A model generated the notes under the pieces. That model searched no databases. It saw only the letters and a list, made by a program, of their open reading frames with translations, and was not told where the DNA came from. Shown piece by piece: positions 16,428-25,489 of a DNA stretch of 50,502 nucleotides. Location: contig JAKQSI010000068.1 in NCBI GenBank assembly GCA_029570205.1, forward strand, positions 1-50,502, in the 5' to 3' direction. The position numbers were made by a program, and so were the translations under genes. The DNA is from Candidatus Omnitrophota bacterium. Its GTDB lineage: Bacteria > Hinthialibacterota > Hinthialibacteria > Hinthialibacterales > JAKPRU01. The first letter of the stretch is position 1, and each line of letters begins with the position of its first letter.

Positions 16428-17109
16428 CTTCCCGGGTTCGGTCGGTCGGTCGAAAAATGCTCAGATACGACAAGTATACAAAAGGTGTGTCGCATAAGGC
16501 TATGAAGACCTTCACCAGATAAGTGAACAGAATCATGTCGAAGAGATTATACCCTGCGCCTGCGAACGCCAGTGTGGAAAAGACGATGGTGTCCACCAGC
16601 TGCGCCGTCATGGTGGCGACATTATTTCGGAGCCAGAGATATTTCGATCCTGTCCGGTTACGGATGGCGTGAAACAGGACAATATCGAGATTCTGCGCAA
16701 TGAGATAGGAAACCATGGATGAAGCAACGATGCGGGGAACAAAGCCGAAAAGGACCTCCATGGGTCCATGGGCGAAGTCTCGATGATTCGGATGGTACCA
16801 CAGGGCGAATTGGGTGATGGCCAGAAAGAACAGGGAAGTAAAGAATCCGATCATGACGGCATCATGGGACAGGCGACGGGAACGGTGTTCGGAGATGAGA
16901 TCCGTGGCGACGAAAATGTTCGCGTAAAGGACATTTCCGCCGGTGATCTCCAATCCGAACAGGTTGAACTGCTTGATGACAAACAGGTTCATCACTACCG
17001 CCATAACCGAGACGAGCGCCACGAGATAGGCATATCCGAGCCGGTTGGCAATCAGGACGCAGGTGAAACAGAAGATCATTTGCAGGAAAAAGATGGTTTC
17101 GTTGGACAT
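16411..17109 (-). CDS. yhhQ: Queuosine precursor transporter (YhhQ / VUT family)
   Basis: An inner-membrane protein of 232 residues with about six hydrophobic segments, matching the COG1738/DUF165 family that imports queuosine precursors such as preQ0/preQ1. Diagnostic features are the polar helix TGGNVLYANIFVATDLISEH and the RNRTGSKYLWLRNNVATMTAQLVDT region. It begins three bases after the cytochrome gene stop and overlaps the start of pncA, so the four genes are one operon. No preQ1 riboswitch is expected inside such tight spacing and none was seen. Placement between a cytochrome and NAD salvage raises the possibility of a different vitamin substrate, but that is speculation. Confidence 0.87.
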   Translation of the reverse strand: MSNETIFFLQMIFCFTCVLIANRLGYAYLVALVSVMAVVMNLFVIKQFNLFGLEITGGNVLYANIFVATDLISEHRSRRLSHDAVMIGFFTSLFFLAITQFALWYHPNHRDFAHGPMEVLFGFVPRIVASSMVSYLIAQNLDIVLFHAIRNRTGSKYLWLRNNVATMTAQLVDTIVFSTLAFAGAGYNLFDMILFTYLVKVFIALCDTPFVYLSYLSIFRPTDRTREDENVR

Positions 17110-17112
17110 TGT

Positions 17113-17934
17113 TCAACGGATCAGCGGCTGCTCGCGAAACGGATCTTCGGGTCGCGCTTTCTGTGACGGGCGAAGCGTCCCCTGATGGCACAGGAAGCAA
17201 TCGACCGGTTTCGGTTCCGCGATATCGCCGGGGTATGCCTCCTGGAGGAGTATTCGATTCAAGCGCACCAATTCCTCCCCGTCGGGATTCGTGTTTAAGA
17301 GTTGTTCCGTTTCCGGACTGAGTGGTACGCCGGTGAACCGCTCCTTGTCATAGAGGCGACCGCTGCGGATTACCTGATTCAATTCATCCACCAGCAATTC
17401 CTCAAAGGGTGTGGGCAGAAGCTCGGCGCCGTCATAGTCATTAAGATACCGGATCAGTTCATCGGAGAAACATTTTCGGAGATATTTCGAGACCGGATCG
17501 GTTGCTTCTCTCAGTTTCTTTACGAAGCGGCCGGGATTGGTCAGGTCGATGGGGCGGATGGGGGTTGCTCCGACCGCTTTTTTCAGATTCGGATCGTTTT
17601 TAATGTACTCGTTCAGGTTTAGAACCATCCGCATCATGCTTCGTGCGGCATTCTTATGGATGTTGCGGTCGGCTTTCGGTTCATCCACCGAAAAGTCATC
17701 CAGATTATGACAGTGGACACAGGAGACTCCGAGCGATTTTTGAACGGCCTGCATATAGACCACCAGGATAAACGGATCATCGTAAAGCAGGACCTGGAGG
17801 TTCTTTCCGGCCGTCCCGACTTTCTTGGCGGGAGCCGGTCCAGCAGGGGGAGATGTGGGATTTTGGTCCGCCGCAAGGAAGAGCAGACTGAACGCCACGA
17901 GGGGTATAACAGACCAGCGGGGATCGGAGCGCAT
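17113..17934 (-). CDS. Secreted diheme c-type cytochrome (reaction-centre cytochrome c-like)
   Basis: A 273-residue exported protein with a signal peptide (SVIPLVAFSLLFLAADQ) and two heme-attachment motifs: CVHCH near residue 72 in a SCVHCHNLDDFSVDEPKADR context, and CFLCH near the C-terminus. The spacing and the helix after the first heme (NIHKNAARSMMRMVLNLNEY) match the photosynthetic reaction-centre cytochrome c domain. That domain is widespread in non-phototrophic Acidobacteria- and Planctomycete-like genomes. It is an electron carrier; the partner is unknown. GAGAGG lies six bases before ATG 17934. It heads the operon with yhhQ, pncA and pncB. Confidence 0.85.
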   Translation of the reverse strand: MRSDPRWSVIPLVAFSLLFLAADQNPTSPPAGPAPAKKVGTAGKNLQVLLYDDPFILVVYMQAVQKSLGVSCVHCHNLDDFSVDEPKADRNIHKNAARSMMRMVLNLNEYIKNDPNLKKAVGATPIRPIDLTNPGRFVKKLREATDPVSKYLRKCFSDELIRYLNDYDGAELLPTPFEELLVDELNQVIRSGRLYDKERFTGVPLSPETEQLLNTNPDGEELVRLNRILLQEAYPGDIAEPKPVDCFLCHQGTLRPSQKARPEDPFREQPLIR

Positions 17935-18553
17935 TCGAAACCTCTCATCACAGACGCGTTAAGGCACTGTATCGTAAGGACTTGCCGGTGTCAAATCCGA
18001 GGCAGTGTCAAGTTCATTCCGGGATGGTTTATCTAAGATCGTCACTTGACGCTATGGACCTGTAGCGTTAAATATTGGGGTTCCATGGAAATTTCCCGGG
18101 AAGGCGTGACCCTGGATCAGGCAGGGTCGTTCAATGCCTCTTGGGAATTCGGGAATCATCCAATTTCCCGTACGGACAAGCCGATTCCTGACTCGGATCT
18201 ACTGATTCCGGGACGTCTGTCATGCTTACGGATCAACGGGTATCAGCGGAACCAGGAACCGGGCGAGTGTTGTGTAAATGAATAGTCTTGACACCATCGT
18301 CATTGCGAAGCGTGGCAATCTCGCCGTTGGAACGCGCAAACCTGAGATCGCCACGTCGCCGCCCTTCGCAGACTCCGGGCGGCTCCTCGCGATGACGGAG
18401 TGGGCACCGCCGCCGCGAGACCATGCTTTCTTTGTCCAAATCACCGGCCCCGCCGGAGGAAGGCTCGCGATGACGGAGTGGCCTGTAGAGGCAATTCAGT
18501 TACAGGACACAAGGAAATGAGTTCTTCAGAGACTCAAGGAGGAAAATGGTATC
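17935..18553. other. Intergenic region with genome-repeat debris
   Basis: About 620 bases between the divergent cytochrome and ABC operons. I find no convincing gene. From 18297 to 18482 it holds pieces of a dispersed repeat: CATTGCGAAGCGTGGCAATC near 18300 and two copies of CTCGCGATGACGGAGTGG near 18396 and 18467. A TTGACG-N17-TAAATA pair at 18046-18074 is promoter-like on the plus strand but lies 480 bases before the next gene. AAGGAGG at 18536-18542 is the ribosome site of the ABC gene. Confidence 0.6.
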
Positions 18554-19486
18554 GTGATCACGGTGGAGAATCTGACAAAGACATACGGTCAAGTTCGTGC
18601 CCTGGACAAGGTCTCTTTCCAGGTGGAAGAGGGCGAAGTTCTGGGGTTTCTCGGTCCGAACGGGGCCGGGAAAACGACGGCGATGCGGATCATTACCGGG
18701 TTCATGCCGCCCACCAAAGGTCGGGTGACAGTCGGCGGACTCGATGTGGAGAAGGACAATCTGGCCGTTCGTCGGCTGATCGGGTACCTGCCTGAAAACA
18801 GCCCGCTGTACTGGGACATGGACGTCCAGGGATACTTGCACTTCGTTTCCGAGGTGAAAGGTGTCCCCCGGAAAGATCGTGCCCGCAAAGTCAGGGAGGT
18901 GATGGAGGAAGTAGCCGTAACGGATGTCCGAAACCGAACGGTGGGCAAGCTCTCCAAAGGATATAAGCAGCGTGTGGGACTCGCCCAGGCGTTGCTGAAT
19001 GACCCTCCCGTTCTGATCCTGGACGAACCGACGGTCGGTCTCGATCCCAAGCAGATCATTGAAATCCGCGAACTCATCAAGAGTATGGCCGGGAAGCGGA
19101 CAATCATTCTTTCCACGCACATCCTGCCGGAAGTGAGCATGGTTTGCCAGCGCGTGATTATCATCAACAAAGGTCAGATCGCCGCCGTGGATACACCCGG
19201 CAATCTGACGGAGCGTTTGCAGACCTCTCGTCAAATGGAGGTGATCGTGCGCGCTCCGGAGAAGGATCTCGAGCAGAAGTTGCGGGCCTTACCTGGTGTG
19301 AAAGGCATTCAGATCTCTCACCATGAAAACGGGGTTCTGACCGTGGTAGTGGATTCTGAAAAAGGAAAAGACCTGCGACCGGCTGTGGCACAGACCCTTG
19401 TGGGAGCCGGTTGGGAACTTTACGGCCTTCGGGCGATTGAAATGTCGCTTGAAGAAATCTTTATCCAACTCGTAACAGAGGAATAA
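18554..19486 (+). CDS. ABC transporter ATP-binding protein (GldA/CcmA type)
   Basis: A 310-residue ATPase energising the exporter encoded by the next genes. It has Walker A GPNGAGKTTA near residue 37, the signature LSKGYKQRVGLAQAL, Walker B VLILDEPTVGLDP and the H-loop STHILPE. The C-terminal 90 residues form a DrrA-like extension (VIVRAPEKDLEQKLRALPG). The start is GTG 18554, 11 bases after AAGGAGG. It is the first gene of a four-gene operon with a permease, a GldG-like protein and a DUF4340 protein, the arrangement of gliding-type or general envelope exporters. Confidence 0.94.
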   Translation: MITVENLTKTYGQVRALDKVSFQVEEGEVLGFLGPNGAGKTTAMRIITGFMPPTKGRVTVGGLDVEKDNLAVRRLIGYLPENSPLYWDMDVQGYLHFVSEVKGVPRKDRARKVREVMEEVAVTDVRNRTVGKLSKGYKQRVGLAQALLNDPPVLILDEPTVGLDPKQIIEIRELIKSMAGKRTIILSTHILPEVSMVCQRVIIINKGQIAAVDTPGNLTERLQTSRQMEVIVRAPEKDLEQKLRALPGVKGIQISHHENGVLTVVVDSEKGKDLRPAVAQTLVGAGWELYGLRAIEMSLEEIFIQLVTEE

Positions 19487-19497
19487 GGAGGGCAACC

Positions 19498-20274
19498 ATG
19501 GGAAATACCTGGGCAATATTCAAACGTGAGATGCGGGCCTATTTCATTTCCCCCATGGCCTACGCGCTCTACGTGATTTTTCTGCTCCTATCCGGGTACT
19601 TTTTTACGGTAGGAATATCTTATTACGCGCACTACAGCGTGATGGCCATGCAGGCCCAACAATATGGCGGGTTGCCGCCGTTTACGGAGACTGTTTTTCG
19701 GAATCTTTTCGGAGATGTTTCCATTGTTCTTCTTCTGATGGTTCCGCTGCTGACCATGAGGCTGTTTGCGGAAGAGAAGAAGATGGGGACGATGGAGTTG
19801 TTGCTGACCTATCCGATTCGGGATATCGAGGTTGTACTGGGGAAATTCTTTGCTGCCCTGGCGGTGATCGGGTTGATGCTGGTCCTGACATTCACTTATC
19901 CCCTTTTGGCGCAGTATGTTGCCGGAGACCAGATGGAATATGGTGTGGCGCTGAGCGGCTACCTGGGCTTGTTCCTGGAGATGGCGGCGTTTATTGCCGT
20001 CGGCATTTTTCTATCCTCCACGACGGAAAACCAGATCGTCGCGGGTGTCATCTCATTCGGTGCGCTGCTTCTGATCTGGGCGGTCGGATGGGGGGAAGAG
20101 CTGGTCAGCGGCGCCATCGGCAAGATACTCGCGCAACTTTCACTTCTGAATCATTTTGAGGATTTCTCGAAAGGCGTGATCGACACGGGACATGTTGCGT
20201 ATTATATCCTGTTCTGTGTGTTCTTCATTTTCATGACCCTTCGAGTCCTCGACTCCAACAAGTGGAGGGGCTAA
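19498..20274 (+). CDS. ABC-2 type transporter permease (GldF-like)
   Basis: A 258-residue inner-membrane protein with six predicted helices, including ALYVIFLLLSGYFF, VSIVLLLMVPLLTMRLFAEE and AYYILFCVFFIFMTLRVLDS. The cytoplasmic FAEEKKMGTMELLLTYPI segment is characteristic of ABC-2 permeases. It starts with AAGGAGGG just upstream and lies 11 bases after the ATPase gene. It forms the membrane channel with the ATPase of this operon. The substrate is not evident from the sequence. Confidence 0.93.
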   Translation: MGNTWAIFKREMRAYFISPMAYALYVIFLLLSGYFFTVGISYYAHYSVMAMQAQQYGGLPPFTETVFRNLFGDVSIVLLLMVPLLTMRLFAEEKKMGTMELLLTYPIRDIEVVLGKFFAALAVIGLMLVLTFTYPLLAQYVAGDQMEYGVALSGYLGLFLEMAAFIAVGIFLSSTTENQIVAGVISFGALLLIWAVGWGEELVSGAIGKILAQLSLLNHFEDFSKGVIDTGHVAYYILFCVFFIFMTLRVLDSNKWRG

Positions 20275-20278
20275 TCCA

Positions 20279-21895
20279 ATGATAAATAAAACGAATCTTT
20301 TCTTAGTTATCGGCATCATTCTGGCGCTGGTCGGGTTGTTTGTGTGGGCGATTCGAAGTGTGTTGGATCCCTGGTCCATCGCACCGCTGGCGCTGGGTGT
20401 TATTCTGATCTTGATCTATGTTCTCATGAATTTCAGCACGCTCGTGGGAAAACTATCGGGGCGAAGCGCGAAAGCGGGATTTAATTCCGCGGTTATGGTC
20501 ATCATAACGCTGGCGATCATTTGCTTTCTTCAGGTGCTTCTGACCCGCCACAGCGCACGGTTCGATACCACGCGGTCCGGGAAATACACCCTGGCGGATC
20601 AGACCGTCCAAGTACTGAAGAACCTGAAGCAGCCGGTTACGATCACCTACCTGTGGAATCCGGAGTTGTTTGGGGACCGCCAAAAGGCGGAGGACCTGTT
20701 CAAGGAGTTTCGACATTATTCGGACAAAATCGAGTATCGCTTTGTGGACCCGGTGAAGGATCCGGTGGAGGTGGAACGTTTTGCAATTGGAGATACGGTT
20801 ACGCTCAACAGCTCCTTTGTGGAATGCGGCACGAAACGGGAAAAAGTTACCGGTGTGGACGAGGGAGCGTTTACAAACGCCCTGATCAAAGTAACGCGAG
20901 AGCAAACCAAGAAGGTCTATTTCCTGACGAAGCACGGGGAGAAGGCCAGCGATGATACAACCACTCGAGGCGGCATCGGTTTTCTCAAACGAGCGTTGGA
21001 GCAGGAAGCGTACGAGATGGCGGACCTGGAGTTGACGGGTCTTACGGAGGTTCCGACGGATTGCGCACTCCTGGTCATTGCGGGGCCGCAAACCAGCCTG
21101 TTCGAGAATGAAGTGGCTGCGATCAAGGATTACTTGAGGTACGGCGGAAGTCTCCTGCTGTTTCAGGACCCCCGCAGGGAATCGGGGCTGGAGACATTGC
21201 TGCGTGATTCCTATGGGGTTTGGATACAGGACGACATTATTTTGGATAACGATCCCCTCAGCGCGGTGTTCGGTCAGACACAACTCGTGTTGACTATCGG
21301 GGCCGCATCTTACGGTTCGCACGAGGCGACAAAAGGGGTCGAGCGAGTGATGACGGTTTATTCACAGGTGCGGTCTTTGCAAAAAGATCCGAATCCCCCG
21401 GAAGGTGTCCGCATAACCGAACTGGTGAAGAGCAGCAATGACAGTTTCGGCGAGACGGAAGTGGACCGTCTGTTCAACGAAAAGACCGCGGCGAACGATC
21501 CCGCAAAAGATCATCAAGGCCCGCTGACCATGGCGGTGGCGGTGGATTGGGATGCCGAAGCGCGAATCAGCGATGCCACCCAGGAGGAATCCGCCAAAGA
21601 ACCGGATGTCAGCAGCGCAAAGAAACCACAGGGAAGGATGATCGTGTTCGGTGATTCCGATTGCGCTTCAAATCAATTCTTCCAAACCAACAAGGACTTC
21701 CTGTTGAATTGTGTGAACTGGCTTTCGCAGGAGGAGGACCTTATTTCGATTCGTCCGAAAGAAGAGATGGGACAGCCGATCTTCATGAGCGCCGTACAAC
21801 AGCGAATTATCTTCTGGGTTCCGGTGGTGATTCTGCCGCTGCTGGTTCTCTTGGTCGGCGTTATGGTCTATATGACCCGGAGGGCACGAGGATGA
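20279..21895 (+). CDS. GldG-like ABC-associated membrane protein
   Basis: A 538-residue protein of the GldG / ABC_transp_aux family. Three N-terminal transmembrane helices (residues about 5-27, 33-52 and 70-88) are followed by a large extracytoplasmic domain. This starts with FDTTRSGKYTLADQTVQVLKNL, the family's typical post-membrane motif, and has later segments such as LLLFQDPRRESGLETLL and MIVFGDSDCASNQFF. A C-terminal helix (WVPVVILPLLVLLVGVMVYM) anchors it. It starts four bases after the permease stop and overlaps the next gene (ATGA). Known relatives act with GldA/GldF in gliding bacteria, but the family is also common in non-gliders. Confidence 0.9.
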   Translation: MINKTNLFLVIGIILALVGLFVWAIRSVLDPWSIAPLALGVILILIYVLMNFSTLVGKLSGRSAKAGFNSAVMVIITLAIICFLQVLLTRHSARFDTTRSGKYTLADQTVQVLKNLKQPVTITYLWNPELFGDRQKAEDLFKEFRHYSDKIEYRFVDPVKDPVEVERFAIGDTVTLNSSFVECGTKREKVTGVDEGAFTNALIKVTREQTKKVYFLTKHGEKASDDTTTRGGIGFLKRALEQEAYEMADLELTGLTEVPTDCALLVIAGPQTSLFENEVAAIKDYLRYGGSLLLFQDPRRESGLETLLRDSYGVWIQDDIILDNDPLSAVFGQTQLVLTIGAASYGSHEATKGVERVMTVYSQVRSLQKDPNPPEGVRITELVKSSNDSFGETEVDRLFNEKTAANDPAKDHQGPLTMAVAVDWDAEARISDATQEESAKEPDVSSAKKPQGRMIVFGDSDCASNQFFQTNKDFLLNCVNWLSQEEDLISIRPKEEMGQPIFMSAVQQRIIFWVPVVILPLLVLLVGVMVYMTRRARG

Positions 21896-23301
21896 AGAAA
21901 AACCTCATTCTGCTCATTATCCTGATTCTGATCGGAGCCTATTATTTCTGGGACACCGAGAGGATGGAGAAGAAAGAAAAGGCAGAAGAACAAGCGAAGA
22001 AGGTTTTTGTTCACAGTAATGAGAACATCGGTCAAATTACGATCGACAAAGGAACGGAAATCATCTCTGCCAAGAAAGACGGGGAGAACTGGCTTCTGAC
22101 CAGTCCGCTTCAAACCGCCGGGGATAAGAGCGCATGGGACAGCCTGGCCCGGACACTGGGCGATGCGAAAAGCCAGCGAACGATCAAGGATGTCACGGCA
22201 TCGCTGACACCGTACGGCCTGGACCAGCCTGCATTGAAAGTAACCATCGCCGATGTGGACGGGGCAACCCCGGAAACCATACTGTTCGGCAAGAAGACTC
22301 CCACCGGTTCGGAGACTTACGCGATGATCTCCGGGGCCACAAACCAGGTGTTCACCGTGTACAACTACGTGCAATCCGCTGCGGACAAGAGCCTGTTTGA
22401 TCTGCGGGATAAGACCATTGTTGCAATGGACCCAAATGATGTGCAGCGGATGGATGTTCAGGTGGGTCCCACACAATACCAGTTGTCACGCGGGACCGAT
22501 CCGGAATGGACGCTGACTGCACCGTTCCAGGCACGGGCAGACAAGTCGAAAGTCGACAGCGCAATCAACAAGATTCGGAACGGTCGAGTTAAAAAGTTCA
22601 TTGACGAGAATCCCACCGATCTGGCGCAATACGGGTTGGTCGAACCGGCCACGCGAGTGGTGTTCTGGGTGGGGCAGCCGGGAGCGGAGAGCCAGTGGTC
22701 CTCGAAGGCTCTGCTTCTGGGAGCCTCCGCGCAGACTGCGGACCAGGTGTATGCGAAACGGGAAGGTCAGAACAACGTGTTTGCCGTGGAATCGTCCATT
22801 CTGAGCGATCTGCCCGCGGATCCCAAGGCGTTCCGTCTGAACAAGATTACGGATGTAAAGTCGTGGGATATAAATCACGTGGCTATTGCCCAGGCTGGAG
22901 AGACCATTTTTGAAGCATCCAAAGAAGGGATGGACTGGGCGCTGATCAAACCGCAGGAGGGCAAGGCAGATTACAGCGATATCAGCGACGTGATTCGTGC
23001 TATCGCCGACCTGGAAGTGTACGACTTTGTGAGCGGCGTGACGGACGAGACCACGCTGGGGTTGGATCAGCCGGAACTCGTTTTCTCGTTGACCACACAG
23101 GATGCGACGGAAGAGATTGCGCTTTCTGCGCCGAAGCGAAAGGATTTCGTGGAAGTCCGGTATGGGGTGAGAGAAAAGCCGCGTGAGATTTATGCCTTAT
23201 TGATCGATGATGCTTCCGAGCCGGTTCAAAAGGCCCTGAATGTGAAACCGAAGCAGGAGGAGCCGACACCGAGCGAGAAAGAAGAGAAGAGCGAGAGCTG
23301 A
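21892..23301 (+). CDS. DUF4340 domain protein of the ABC exporter operon
   Basis: A 469-residue membrane-anchored protein: one N-terminal helix (KNLILLIILILIGAYYFW), then an extracytoplasmic region with two or three DUF4340-like repeats. The repeats share the D-K-S-x-x-D-S/L pattern (AGDKSAWDSLARTLGDA near 70, ARADKSKVDSAINKIRNG near 225) and LTPYGLDQPALKV-type strands. A charged tail (KQEEPTPSEKEEKSES) ends it. The start codon overlaps the stop of the GldG-like gene (ATGA). It is routinely found next to GldG-like proteins; the biochemical role of the domain is not known. Confidence 0.88.
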   Translation: MKKNLILLIILILIGAYYFWDTERMEKKEKAEEQAKKVFVHSNENIGQITIDKGTEIISAKKDGENWLLTSPLQTAGDKSAWDSLARTLGDAKSQRTIKDVTASLTPYGLDQPALKVTIADVDGATPETILFGKKTPTGSETYAMISGATNQVFTVYNYVQSAADKSLFDLRDKTIVAMDPNDVQRMDVQVGPTQYQLSRGTDPEWTLTAPFQARADKSKVDSAINKIRNGRVKKFIDENPTDLAQYGLVEPATRVVFWVGQPGAESQWSSKALLLGASAQTADQVYAKREGQNNVFAVESSILSDLPADPKAFRLNKITDVKSWDINHVAIAQAGETIFEASKEGMDWALIKPQEGKADYSDISDVIRAIADLEVYDFVSGVTDETTLGLDQPELVFSLTTQDATEEIALSAPKRKDFVEVRYGVREKPREIYALLIDDASEPVQKALNVKPKQEEPTPSEKEEKSES

Positions 23302-23326
23302 GAAAGGGCTGTGTCTCACCGGCAAG

Positions 23327-24148
23327 ATGCCTGTGAATACCGGTACAGAAAGGTACGGAACGATTTCGGAATCGCGTTACTCGCAACGGAATATGTTACA
23401 TAGCATGATGCCGGTGGTTCGGGAAGCCGGTCGGATTGCGCTGCGTCATTTTCGCCATGTGAAGGGGGAGCAGAAACCGGACCGGTCGCCGGTTTCGGAA
23501 GCGGACCGGGAGGTTGAAAGATTCCTGGTACGTGAGATTCGCGAGCGATACCCGGAACATGCGGTTGTGGGGGAGGAATACGGAGAAAGCGGAAAAGGTT
23601 CCGTCGATTACGAGTGGGCGATTGACCCCATCGACGGAACCTTGTCATTTCTGGCGGAGATGCCGATCTGGGCGGTGTCGGTGGGGCTGCTTTTTGAAAA
23701 TCGCCCGGTTTTGGGGATGGTATACGCGCCGGTGATCGAGGAGTTTTATTGCGGTTCCGAGGAGACGGGGGCATGGTTGAACGATACACAATTGATCCTG
23801 GACCGCCCCAATCCGATCTGCGAGAACTCGCCGTTGCTGGCTTTCTCGAATGCCTGGAAGAAAATGCGGTTGCGGTTTCCGGGGAAAGTGTGGTGTCACG
23901 GTTCGGCGGCTGTACACCTGGCAATGGTTGCCAAAGGCACGGTCGTCGGGACGATCTGCGAACCGCCGCTGGTATGGGATATTGCGGCGGCGGCGGTGAT
24001 CGCCCGGCAGGCGGGAGCAGATGTGCGCTTCTTGTCCGGCGGGGCGATGGACACCCGCGCGTTCACCGGCCACCGATCTCCGCAGCCGGTTGTAGCGGCG
24101 CATCCGGCGGTGATTGATGAACTGATGGCCATGATGGAGTGGCTGTGA
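23327..24148 (+). CDS. Inositol monophosphatase-family phosphatase
   Basis: A 273-residue magnesium-dependent phosphatase of the inositol monophosphatase / histidinol phosphatase / CysQ superfamily. The metal-site motifs are VVGEEYG near residue 78, WAIDPIDGTLSF near residue 98, and a late PPLVWDIAAAAVIARQAGA in the usual WD position. Several superfamily activities are possible and the sequence does not separate them. Starts are open at ATG 23327 and at ATG 23393 (MLHSMM), the latter giving a more family-like N-terminus; neither has a strong ribosome site. It follows the ABC operon by 25 bases and may be co-transcribed. Confidence 0.85.
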   Translation: MPVNTGTERYGTISESRYSQRNMLHSMMPVVREAGRIALRHFRHVKGEQKPDRSPVSEADREVERFLVREIRERYPEHAVVGEEYGESGKGSVDYEWAIDPIDGTLSFLAEMPIWAVSVGLLFENRPVLGMVYAPVIEEFYCGSEETGAWLNDTQLILDRPNPICENSPLLAFSNAWKKMRLRFPGKVWCHGSAAVHLAMVAKGTVVGTICEPPLVWDIAAAAVIARQAGADVRFLSGGAMDTRAFTGHRSPQPVVAAHPAVIDELMAMMEWL

Positions 24149-24161
24149 GGAAAAACAGATC

Positions 24162-24557
24162 TCAACCCGCGTTCACATAGCATTCAAGCCATATTCGCTG
24201 CCAGGTTCCCGCATCGGCGCGGATTTCATGGACGCGACATCGGACGGGGATTCCACAGTCCAGATTTCGGCTGATCGAATGGACGCTCGTGCGCGGAATG
24301 TACCCCAATTTGATCCCATCTTCGGTGAGAACTTCCACGGCGTCCCGATCGAAGGGATTTTCCGGCTCACGACGGAGAACCAGCGCAGAGCCGGTTTTCA
24401 ACGCGGGCAGCGCGCGGTCTGCCTCATAATAGGGATACCCGGCGAGCGGTGTGCGCAGCAGTTCAATCCGCCGCGTGCCGGGTTTCTTGCTTTGCGCCGA
24501 GCCGGTCAGAAAAGCGAGCGAACCGAGTAATGCCGTGAAAAACGATCTGCGTTCCAT
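24162..24557 (-). CDS. Exported stand-alone HIRAN-domain protein
   Basis: A 131-residue protein. The first about 22 residues are a signal peptide with a twin-arginine start (ERRSFFTALLGSLAFLTGSA). The rest is a single HIRAN domain: ALKTGSALVLRREPENPFDRDAVEVLTEDG followed by LGYIPR, the core pattern of the family (E-P-x-N-P-x-D-x-x-A-V and G-Y-I-P-R). HIRAN domains usually sit in SNF2-type helicases such as HLTF and bind DNA 3' ends, so an exported solo copy is unexpected. It follows the amidohydrolase gene by about 20 bases on the same strand. Confidence 0.82.
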   Translation of the reverse strand: MERRSFFTALLGSLAFLTGSAQSKKPGTRRIELLRTPLAGYPYYEADRALPALKTGSALVLRREPENPFDRDAVEVLTEDGIKLGYIPRTSVHSISRNLDCGIPVRCRVHEIRADAGTWQRIWLECYVNAG

Positions 24558-24579
24558 GATGTCCTGCCTCTTCTTCGGG

Positions 24580-25371
24580 TTATCGCCTGTCTTTCAATAG
24601 CCTTTCCGCATTTTTGCCACAAATTAAATCCAATTCTTCCTCTGAGAAAGGGAGGGACCGGAGATGCTCCAGTTCACCTTTCTGATCCGCCCAGGGGGAA
24701 TCCGTACCAAACAGCACACGGTCCACACCATGCGCCCTGACCATGGTCACAAAGTCCTCATCCGGCAAATGCCCCAACACATAAGAGGTATCCAGGTAAA
24801 CATTCCTTCCGATCAGAACTCTTGCAACTTCCTCCCATTGGCGGAATCCGCCGAGGTGCGCCAGGATCATCACAAGATCGGGGAATCGGTCAATGAGACG
24901 GGCGAAATGGTCCGGTGTGCTGTTGAGAGTCGGGACCTCGATGTCCACGCCGGCATGGAACAGAACCATCATGCGCTCCTCGATGATGGCTTCATACATG
25001 GGGAAAAGTCTCTCGTCATCCGGTTCGATGCTGTGGTACTCCGGATGGATTTTTATGCCGGGGAATCCACGGGATGACAAGTCCTTAATGAGTCCCGGAA
25101 GGTTCTCGCAATCCGGGTAGAACGAACCGAACGCCACCACGCGCCCGGAACGGCCATTCTCCACCCAGCGGTTGATGGAGTTGACCTGTCTCGGTTTTGT
25201 GGCGACCGGCTGAAGCCAGGACATGTCGATTCCCGCCTCGTCCATGGATTCCACAAGGCTCGACAGTCGCCCATCAATGGCCTCTTTGATTCCGGCCCCC
25301 GCCGCCATTTTCGGAACGACTTCCAGCGCAATCTCGTCCGGGAAAACATGTGTGTGAACATCAACGATCAT
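24580..25371 (-). CDS. Amidohydrolase-2 family TIM-barrel metalloenzyme
   Basis: A 263-residue cytoplasmic protein of the amidohydrolase-2 (ACMSD/LigI-like) family, which performs metal-dependent hydrolysis or decarboxylation. It has the N-terminal metal motif DVHTHVF, a strand with GIKIHPEYH, MVLFHAGVD, ILAHLGG and the catalytic aspartate in VLFGTDSPWA, all in the expected order. The C-terminal helix (LDLICGKNAERLL) is typical. Start ATG 25371 follows GGGGAATCC. It is the first gene of a two-gene run with the HIRAN protein. Substrate not predictable. Confidence 0.87.
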   Translation of the reverse strand: MIVDVHTHVFPDEIALEVVPKMAAGAGIKEAIDGRLSSLVESMDEAGIDMSWLQPVATKPRQVNSINRWVENGRSGRVVAFGSFYPDCENLPGLIKDLSSRGFPGIKIHPEYHSIEPDDERLFPMYEAIIEERMMVLFHAGVDIEVPTLNSTPDHFARLIDRFPDLVMILAHLGGFRQWEEVARVLIGRNVYLDTSYVLGHLPDEDFVTMVRAHGVDRVLFGTDSPWADQKGELEHLRSLPFSEEELDLICGKNAERLLKDRR

Positions 25372-25434
25372 TTAGGATTCCCCATCGGTTGAATTTAACT
25401 ACAATCCGACTTTTCAGATATTGATTTATCATGC

Positions 25435-25453
25435 CACAGGCTGGAAGCCTGTG
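25435..25453. repeat. Small palindrome CACAGGCT-N3-AGCCTGTG
   Basis: A perfect 8-bp inverted repeat with a 3-base loop, in the gap between the amidohydrolase and the GT87 gene. It resembles the other 'AGGC..GCCT' intergenic hairpins of this genome. Confidence 0.7.
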
Positions 25454-25489
25454 CCACCCTCTTCTCCCTGTGCAATTGTTTCATCGGCC

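Noticed and set aside
18046-18285. 79-residue plus-strand ORF
   Set aside because: Lies in repeat-rich intergenic DNA, has no ribosome site, and the sequence is not protein-like.
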